Assembly: GCA_039096225.1 (NCBI GenBank) | Contig: JBBPEB010000015.1 | Coordinates: 1,575,501-1,639,500 of the forward strand | Length of the DNA: 64,000 nucleotides | DNA from: Blastocystis sp. Blastoise | Lineage: Eukaryota > Sar > Bigyra > Opalinata > Blastocystidae | Direction: 5' to 3' | Shown here: positions 54,965-64,000 of the stretch, piece after piece | Position numbering within the stretch: position 1 is the stretch's first letter | Layout: each line of letters opens with the position of its first letter | Translations under genes and position numbers: made by a program | Notes under the pieces: generated by a model | Told to the model about the DNA's origin: nothing | Database searches by the model: none | The model's input: only the letters and a program-made list of their open reading frames with translations

Positions 54965-57601
54965 ATATGAAGATAATTAGTATTTAAAAACATAGTTATA
55001 TATTCAATAAACCCAAATAATGAAATAATATAGATTATATAATATATATACTGAGTCTCGTTTGCAGAGCATATCGATGACTTCTTTAAATCCTGAATAC
55101 ACAAATGAATAAATAGACTCATAAGGGCTTTGACATATATTAGTAACAGTAGCCATCAACATCTTCTCATCACGTGAATATAAGGAACACTATAATATAA
55201 TTAGTAAGATATCATGATATGTAATGAATTTTCAAGATAAAAAGGGTATTCAATTATATAGATATACTTTCATAACATCAATTTTAATTTTTTCATCTGT
55301 ATGTATATTTCTACTATTCTTAATATAATACTGAATTCCTTCAATATATTTTTTATTCTTTAAGAATCCATCAAATATAATATGATAAATATCACTATCA
55401 ACAGAATTCTATAAAGAAGATCAAAAAGAGTATTTACAACATATAAAAAAAACTATTATTATATAATAAATAATCATATATATACCTTATCTTTTTCCAT
55501 ATCTGCAATAACACGTGGGAAGAAGGTCATCGAAGGTTCTAAAAGAAGTGGAAGCATGTGGACATAGAGAGATCGTGTTCTATCAATGGGTGCTGTTATA
55601 AAATCTAAATAAATATCCGTAACTGCAGAAAACGGCATTGGATTTCGTTTCAAAATCTATATATATATATATATAAAATAGCAATAAATGAAATGAAAAA
55701 TACATATATAACTATACTAATTATATTTAAAAATTTAAAAGAATATATATATACATTAAATAAGCTGGTAAAAATAATAGGAGAAGGAGTAATTTGATTG
55801 TTTTTCATCTTTTTATATAGATCAAGAGTATCTGTAATATGAGGACCAGAAGACGTGGCACAGGAGGAAAATACACGCTGGAAATAGGAGAGATAAAATA
55901 AAAAATATATATAAAGAAAATTTTTAAAAAAAACTAATAAATAAATAAATAAAATAAATAAATAAGATAAATAAATAAATAATAAATAAATAAAAAAATA
56001 AATATATAATATATACTTCATAGAGTTCTTGTGTTAGACTGATATGGCACGTGCCAATAGATAAGAGAAGTGCGTCATAATCACTTGAGGACAGAGAAGA
56101 AGAAGTGTAAAACTATTTGAAATAATAATATATTTTATTATATATATTATGAACTTTAAATAGAGACATCTTTTTATATCAATTGAATAAATATATATGT
56201 TAAATAGTAGATTTGAAGAAATAGATTATAAATAATAAATATATACACGAGATAAGAATGAAGAGAAGAGAATAGATTGATATTTATCATTAATTTCTTT
56301 AGAAGAGGAGACAGAATAGTCAGTAATATAATCAAATGCCTCTTTCCATTGGTTGTTTGACACAAATGAGCGAATAGAATAGAGAGCGTAAGGGAAATCT
56401 TTTTGAGAAGAAAGAGAAGAAGGAAGAGGAAGACCTCTATATATGTATATAGAAAATATTATATATATATATATATATAATATAAATAAAAAAAAATAAA
56501 TCATATATTCACTAAAATGTATTCAATAATTATTGTTTCTAAATTCAATAAATTAGCTAAAACAATAATATAATAAATATATACTTATAAACATTATTAA
56601 TAGCTTCTTCTATCTTATATATTCTATTCATATCTTCTATATGAATATGTAAGGATGATAATTTTTTATAGAAATTCAAAATATCTTCACTTTTTCCTTC
56701 TTTTAAACAACTATCAAAACTCTTTAAATAATTATCAACAGAAACACCAGAATTCTCAATATGAAGGCAACTATATATTTCTGGAGGAATCTCTTCGTTA
56801 CTACGATAATAATAATCTAATATTTGTACGGATAATGAAACAGGAATAAACATAGAATAAGATTTCATATTTAATAATGTTTTCTGAACATCTTTCCATT
56901 GTCCATTCTTAAGTAAAAGAAATAAAAGTAAAGTATATGAAGTAGTTGAAGGAGATCGTCCACTTTCACATATACGATCTACTAACTGTTGAGCATTCTT
57001 ATAGGAATTTGTTACATCGTAAATCTTTAATAACATATTACACAAATAAGAATTATAATTGCCTGATTGTTGAGATTGATACATATTAAATATCTTTTCA
57101 GCCGATTCACAATCTTTTAATTGATAAAAAACATCTAACGATGCTGAACACATCTCATAATCTAAATAAATATTATGTCTTCCAGCACTTTGAATCAATT
57201 TCTCAACATCTTTCGAATCTTTACATTGACGAATAACTTGAGCGTACTCACTAGATTTATATGGAATCAACGTATCATCCATTATACGAAGCACATCACT
57301 TACATCCTTTTGTTTCATCATATCAATTAATGTCTCTACAGGTGCATACAAACTCAGAGAACCTTTCATTTTGAAAGTTCAACAAAAAGAATGATTCGTA
57401 CCTAGAATATTCACTGAGTCCGAGGTAAGATGAATTCCTAATAAACTCTTTGTCATGAGAGATCGTTCCAACTCTAGTGGTTTACATAGTTGACTTGCCA
57501 ATCGTGTTACTTTCTTGGAAGACTAAAAAGTAATATATATATCTAGCTAATATAAGTTGATTATATCATACTTTTGATATCGATTTACAGAATGATAGCA
57601 T
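53414..57601 (-). CDS. pentatricopeptide-repeat-like protein, probably mitochondrial
   Basis: Exon 1 (57601 down) encodes a presequence-like MLSFCKSISKSSKKVTRLAS. A 39-nt intron (57401-57363) joins G to GSLSLYAPVETLIDMM. A 270-codon exon contains helical PPR-like units (SASLDVFYQLKDCESAEKIF, CNMLLKIYDVTNSYKNAQQL, TSYTLLLFLLLKNGQWKDV). More short exons carry similar units (YALYSIRSFVSNNQWKEAFD, TDTLDLYKKMKNNQITPSPI). The last exon (from about 54200) is Ser/Asn-rich and then Lys/Asn/Tyr-rich (KNKQNRKYNKYNKNDN), ending ESTKGN. About twelve GTAT...AG introns join in frame. It is likely an organellar RNA-binding protein, with the specific target unknown. Confidence 0.7.
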
Positions 57602-57833
57602 ATTTCTCGAGTAACAACAGACACAATAAATACACAAAAAAGTATAAATCATGAAAAAGCTAGAAAAGTGACTACAAAAACAAAAAGTTCATTTCCATAA
57701 AATTTTATTCTCTCAACACCTATTTTCTTCGTATAGTATCGATCTATTGTTATTAGTATTTTTTCTTGCATCAAACTAAGATAATCATTTGATTCGTGTG
57801 TATTAGAAGTTTTTACAAAAATATAATTTGTTG

Positions 57834-58142
57834 ATGAATTCTTTGTCACAATATAAAACTCGAATCGATAGTGAAAATGATTCAGATTATCCGATGAAGA
57901 TATTACCTACAACAATGATAAAATTATGTTATGTTTGCAAAGGACGATATCAGAATCTTTCATCACTATGTGTGTGTTATTCTTGTGGTCATGAAGTTTG
58001 TGAGAATTGTGCACGACAATGTGATAACTGTAAGGAGCAATTTTGTTGTGTTTGTGCAAATTATAATTATGATGAAAAGTTTGATCAGATTCTTTGTTTA
58101 GATTGTGAAAGGGAATATAAAAATGAGCAAAACAAAAATTAA
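57834..58142 (+). CDS. Siva-like zinc-binding protein
   Basis: This is an intronless gene of 102 codons. The C-terminal two thirds have regularly spaced Cys pairs: CYVC, CVCYSCGHEVCENCARQC, DNCKEQFCCVC, then DEKFDQILCLDC. Spacing and the final (D/E)K..(I/V)LC..C match the C-terminal cysteine-rich domain of animal Siva (CD27-binding, apoptosis-related). The N-terminus (MNSLSQYKTRIDSENDSDYP) is short and lacks the animal N-terminal region. Ancestral function is unknown. The start at 57834 is the first ATG, and the gene is head to head with the PPR gene (232 bp). Confidence 0.75.
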   Translation: MNSLSQYKTRIDSENDSDYPMKILPTTMIKLCYVCKGRYQNLSSLCVCYSCGHEVCENCARQCDNCKEQFCCVCANYNYDEKFDQILCLDCEREYKNEQNKN

Positions 58143-58306
58143 TATTTATATATACAATTAGCTATTGAAATTTTTCCACTTTTCTTTTTCATGTTTTATT
58201 ATATGTTTCAACATATATATATTATTATTTAATTTGTTGTTTTTATTTTATTTTGTTTTTTATTTTATTTATTGTTTTTTATTTATATTATCAAGACTAT
58301 ATGGTA

Positions 58307-60225
<1,919 letters not shown>

Positions 60226-60716
60226 TTTTGGAAGTATAGTCCTTAGTAACTCCCTAATAAAACTTTAAAGAATTGTGAAAGAAGTCCTACTGTTTGAATC
60301 CATAATGGCGGTAGTCTGAGAATTGATTTGATAAATTAAAAAGAGGTACAGATGTTCCTTCATCTTTGTTCGAATACATGTATCATATATTTATAGTTAA
60401 TTAAGTTTTAAATGGCGTATTTAATAATATTTTTAAAAATGAAAAAAAGTATTCAAAAGCTCAGTTTTAAAAAAATGACTCCTTATTCTCTACATGAAAT
60501 AAACAGATTTAAAATAAATTACACCATGAGTCATGAAACATAAAAAGAAAAGCAACATTATAAGAAAGAAAAAAAAATAATTAAATTTAACATAGAAAAA
60601 TGGAAAATGGGAAAAAAAAGAAAGACAAAAAATATAAATCACCTTTAAAATACATATATCACAGCATGTATTATATCAATAATTACCAATAAAACATTCA
60701 CACAAAGATGAAACCA
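60226..60716. other. spacer upstream of CSA
   Basis: A-rich DNA between the CSA start and the stop of the CENP-W-like gene. No gene found. Confidence 0.5.
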
Positions 60717-61023
60717 TTAACTACGAAATTCTTTCAATAATTTCTAGAAATAAGATATTTACATAAAAGAAACTGGATATAAGTATACCTTTGCTGCCTT
60801 TCGAATATGATCTGGTTGAATTGTTGTAGATTTGTCGAGACGAGCAAACTGATCAGCTTCTTGAGCTAATTTTTTCATAAAGATCAGGTAATCCAAATAT
60901 ATCTATACTTATATATTGATAAATTATAAGATATACCGCAGTAACAGTAGAATTATTGATTCGAATAGAAGAGTTGTCCTTCTTCATTAATCTTTTTATA
61001 GACTGTTTAGGACACTTGGGCAT
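60717..61023 (-). CDS. CENP-W-like histone-fold protein
   Basis: Three exons (61023-60937, 60902-60789, 60743-60717) encode only 75 residues, too short for a simple ORF scan. Sequence order: MPKCPKQSIKRLMKKDNSSI (basic, helix 1 and loop), STVTAIYLDYLIFMKKLAQE (helix 2), ADQFARLDKSTTIQPDHIRK (loop and helix 3), AAKKLLKEFRS. The length, basic N-terminus and the I..DHI..AAK ending match CENP-W, partner of CENP-T in the inner kinetochore and DNA-binding histone fold. Related small histone folds (POLE4/CHRAC, CENP-X) are alternatives. All junctions keep frame (phase 0). Confidence 0.65.
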
Positions 61024-61491
61024 TGTCAGAGAATAAAAATGTATTAAGAGATAACAATAAATCTAAAAATGTGAAAAAGAATTTTTTTTAATAATAATTT
61101 CAGAAAGAATCAGTCAGTTTTGTTTTCACTTTTATAGATGGCATAGAGTTCTATATGCCTTCCTTTTTGTTTATTTACATATGAAATGAGTCTATTTTTC
61201 AATGTTTACGATTTTTTTTATATGTTTATGTACAAAAGAGAATATAATTTGTCATTTCTCATTTTATTATTAAAGAACCATAGTTTTAAAATAAGTTGCG
61301 TTAGGTCTATAAAAAAGAAATAAATGTAATACTCTAAATAAAACAGTAAATACAATGTAAAAGACTGTGTAACAAAGCAAATTTTTTTTAAGATTCTTTT
61401 AGATTTTTCCAGTTCATTTCTTCATTTATGTATATGAAGGGATCTGTGATATACTCTTTTGTAAATGTTTCTCTTTATAAAAATAAAATAA
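61024..61491. other. head-to-head spacer
   Basis: AT-rich spacer between the CENP-W-like and CoA-transferase start codons. It presumably holds both promoters. No recognisable motif stands out. Confidence 0.5.
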
Positions 61492-62114
61492 ATGCTACAA
61501 TCAATTGTCCATAAGTCAAATATCCTGTCTTCATTAAGACATTTCTCTGTGAAAAGAGATTTATGTCATCCAAATCCTTATAAAAAAGTTAATCTTTGCA
61601 CACCATTAGAAGCTATCAAACTTATTCGAAGTGATTCAAGAGTATAGTGTTTTATTTTGTTCTTTATACTAACAGTAAACTTAGGTTTATATTCATACAG
61701 CAGCAAATACACCTCAGATTCTACTTCGTCATTTAGTTAGTGTATAAAGATTTATTCTAATTGTTATTCTTATCATTCTTTTATTATTTAGTCCAGTAAA
61801 GAAAGACATTTAGCAAATGTAAATATCATTCATATGATGACTTTCGAAGACGCTTTATATAATCAACCTGGTATATATAGCGTTATTTATATTTATTATT
61901 ATATTCTTTTTATTGATTTATATTATTATGTTTATTATTATATATATAGAATATAAAGGTGTGTTCACCAATTCAAATTTATTTATTTCTGATAATACGC
62001 GACCTTATGTTCAATCTGGAACTGCAGATTATGTATATTCATATTATATATATATATTATATATATATTTAATATGGTTTTTAAAAAATGAAATCACTTT
62101 TGATAGTGTAATAA

Positions 62115-62164
<50 letters not shown>

Positions 62165-62682
62165 TACCCTGTATGCTTCATTTGATTCCCTCTCTTTTCG
62201 AGCAAGATATTATTCATATTAATACCGCGATTATTTCTGTATCACCTCCAGGTATATTAATAGTACCGTCTGTGTCATATTCTATTATTTCATACATTCC
62301 TTATGAATCAATATATAACTATATGAACAATTATTTTTCGTTATTCATAATTGATAATTATTTATTTTTATAATTTATTTTACCTATAAAATAATAGTAT
62401 ATATATTTATTTCATTCAGATTCCCACGGTATTTGTACATTAGGAGCTTCTTGCGAATCCATGCCCACAATCCTAAAATACTGTGATGTATATATATATA
62501 TATATATATATATTCACTATTTCTTATTTATTTCTACATCTATTCCTCCTTGATTATAGCATATAATTGCGGAGATAAATCCATATGTTCCTCGAACATT
62601 TGGAGATGTGAATATACATATTAATAATATCGATAGAGCAGTTTGTGTCAACAATCCACTACCTATATACAATGCTTCTGAT

Positions 62683-62750
<68 letters not shown>

Positions 62751-64000
62751 TTTTTATTGTAATATATATTTTATTACCATTTTATATGTCGCTATATATT
62801 TTGTAGTATATGTTTTATTATATTATTTCGTATATATCTGATTCTTATTCATATATTTGTATATACTTTAATACTATTATTAATAAGCAGTACATATATA
62901 TATATATATATATAGAGCCAGATGTTATTTCTCTTACAATAGGTAAAATTATTGCAGAGAATTTTATTCAGAATGGTTCTGTATTACAAGTATATATATA
63001 TATAAAGATAATATTATTATCCTATGTACAAAATATTATAAACTATTCTATAATAGTTTATTATTTCTATACCATTATTCAACTATAAGTATATTATTCT
63101 AGATAGGAATTGGGTCTATTCCTAATGCTGTATATACATATTTAGATCAATTTCAAGATATAAGTATATATACTGAAATGTTCTCTGATCTCCTTCTTCC
63201 TCTTCTCTCCAAAGGTATTATCACCAACTCTAAAGTATATTTATATAATAAATTGTTATGATCACAATAACATAATTCCATAATTCAGAAATAATATGAT
63301 ATAATATATAATATAATATATAATATATAATATAATATAAAATAATAATATATTATAGAGTATTAATCCAGGGAAAGTAACAGCATCGTTTGCCATGGGA
63401 AGTGATAAACTGTATTATATATATATAGATATATATAGATATATATATAATATATATAGATATGATTATATTCATAAGAATCCATTATTTTTATTTCAAG
63501 AACAATCAGTGACTAACGATCCTATTAATATCATGAAAGTATATATATATATATATATATAGAATTCTTATTATTCTTTCTTTCATCAAATATATAATAT
63601 TTATATTTTTTAATAAACTGTATCTATATATATATTTATACTCATCTCTCATGCTATTCACTTATATATATAGCATGATCATATGGTATCTATAAATACA
63701 TGTATTGAAATAGACCTTACAGGTCAAATAGTAAGTGATTCTATAGGAGTAAAACCATATTCCGGATTTGGAGGACAAGTTGATTTCTTATATGGTGCCC
63801 TCCGAAGCCCTCATGGCGCGCCAATTATTGCTTTTCCATCAACAACAAAGAAAGGAAAAAGTAAAATTGTTGGTCTATTAACACCAGGAGCAGGTGTAGT
63901 TACAACAAGAGCTCTTGCAAGGTATTTATATATATGTATATTTATTTATATTTTTATTTATATATTTTATTCAAGAGTCAATATATATTGAAACAGTTAT
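61492..64000 (+). CDS. mitochondrial acetyl-CoA hydrolase / CoA-transferase, 3'-partial
   Basis: Family I-type CoA-transferase (acetate:succinate or butyrate CoA transferase, Ach1-like). The N-terminus MLQSIVHKSNILSSLRHFSV is a mitochondrial/hydrogenosomal-type presequence. Many small exons join in frame: VNLCTPLEAIKLIRSDSRVY IHTAAN..., ANVNIIHMMTFEDALY, GVFTNSNLFISDNTRPY, CMLHLIPSLFEQDIIH, FGDVNIHINNIDRAV, IGIGSIPNAVYTYL, INPGKVTASFAMGSDKLY and YSGFGGQVDF, then SPHGAPIIAFPST. The GxGGxxDF motif and the preceding family motifs are intact. The gene runs off the right edge. It may serve acetate production or detoxification in an organelle. Confidence 0.85.
62692..62747 (+). repeat. (TA)n run in a CoA-transferase intron
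   Basis: About 56 bp of pure TA immediately follow the GTATAT donor after NASDG. Confidence 0.75.

Overview
The window is nuclear DNA of a microbial eukaryote with an extremely A+T-rich genome. Genes are broken by many very short introns that usually run GTATAT...ATATAG, and coding exons carry long Asn tracts encoded by (AAT)n. The gene set has the standard code and animal/fungal-type nuclear machinery (Siva-like, CSA, a CENP-W-like histone fold, a GM2-activator-like ML domain, DGAT2, a rifampicin-phosphotransferase-like dikinase). Together with the Asn tracts this suggests an amoebozoan-like protist or a deep opisthokont/fungal relative. I cannot place it more precisely.

Region 1 (1-11.6 kb) is mobile DNA. 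It holds an almost complete autonomous Helitron (two-Tyr Rep plus PIF1-type helicase, 5' end off the window, 3' terminal hairpin and CTAG at 6394). The Helitron ends inside the reverse transcriptase of an R2-like non-LTR retrotransposon with a C-terminal restriction-like endonuclease. Gene-poor DNA with a diverged 340-bp repeat follows.

Region 2 (11.6-31.9 kb) has a double HMG-box protein, proteasome beta4 (PSMB2), a beta-propeller-like protein with a huge Asn tract, two membrane or secreted proteins from a head-to-head promoter, an EF-hand-like protein, the nucleolar helicase DDX56/Dbp9, a small single-pass membrane protein and a PTB/hnRNP-L-like RRM protein. A 3.6-kb T-rich region without recognisable genes follows.

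Region 3 (35.6-53.2 kb) has a DGAT2-family acyltransferase, a coiled-coil protein, a ~1-kb DNA transposon with 70-bp perfect inverted repeats inside a divergent promoter, an acid-sphingomyelinase-like phosphodiesterase, a 5'-nucleotidase of the HAD family, importin alpha, an RPH/PEP-synthase-like phosphotransferase and a second coiled-coil protein.

Region 4 (53.4-64 kb) has a PPR-like, probably mitochondrial protein, a Siva-like zinc protein, CSA/ERCC8, a tiny CENP-W-like histone-fold protein and the 5' part of a mitochondrial acetyl-CoA hydrolase/CoA-transferase.

The main discovery is that, besides the usual GTAT...AG introns, at least three and probably five genes contain AT-AC introns. 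They share the donor ATATCCTT, a branch-like TTCTTWAAT/ATTCTTAAT motif 9-14 nt from the acceptor, and a terminal AC. These are hallmarks of U12-type (minor spliceosome) introns, and several are the only way to keep the reading frame. Exon models were assembled by hand from the sequence, without transcript data.
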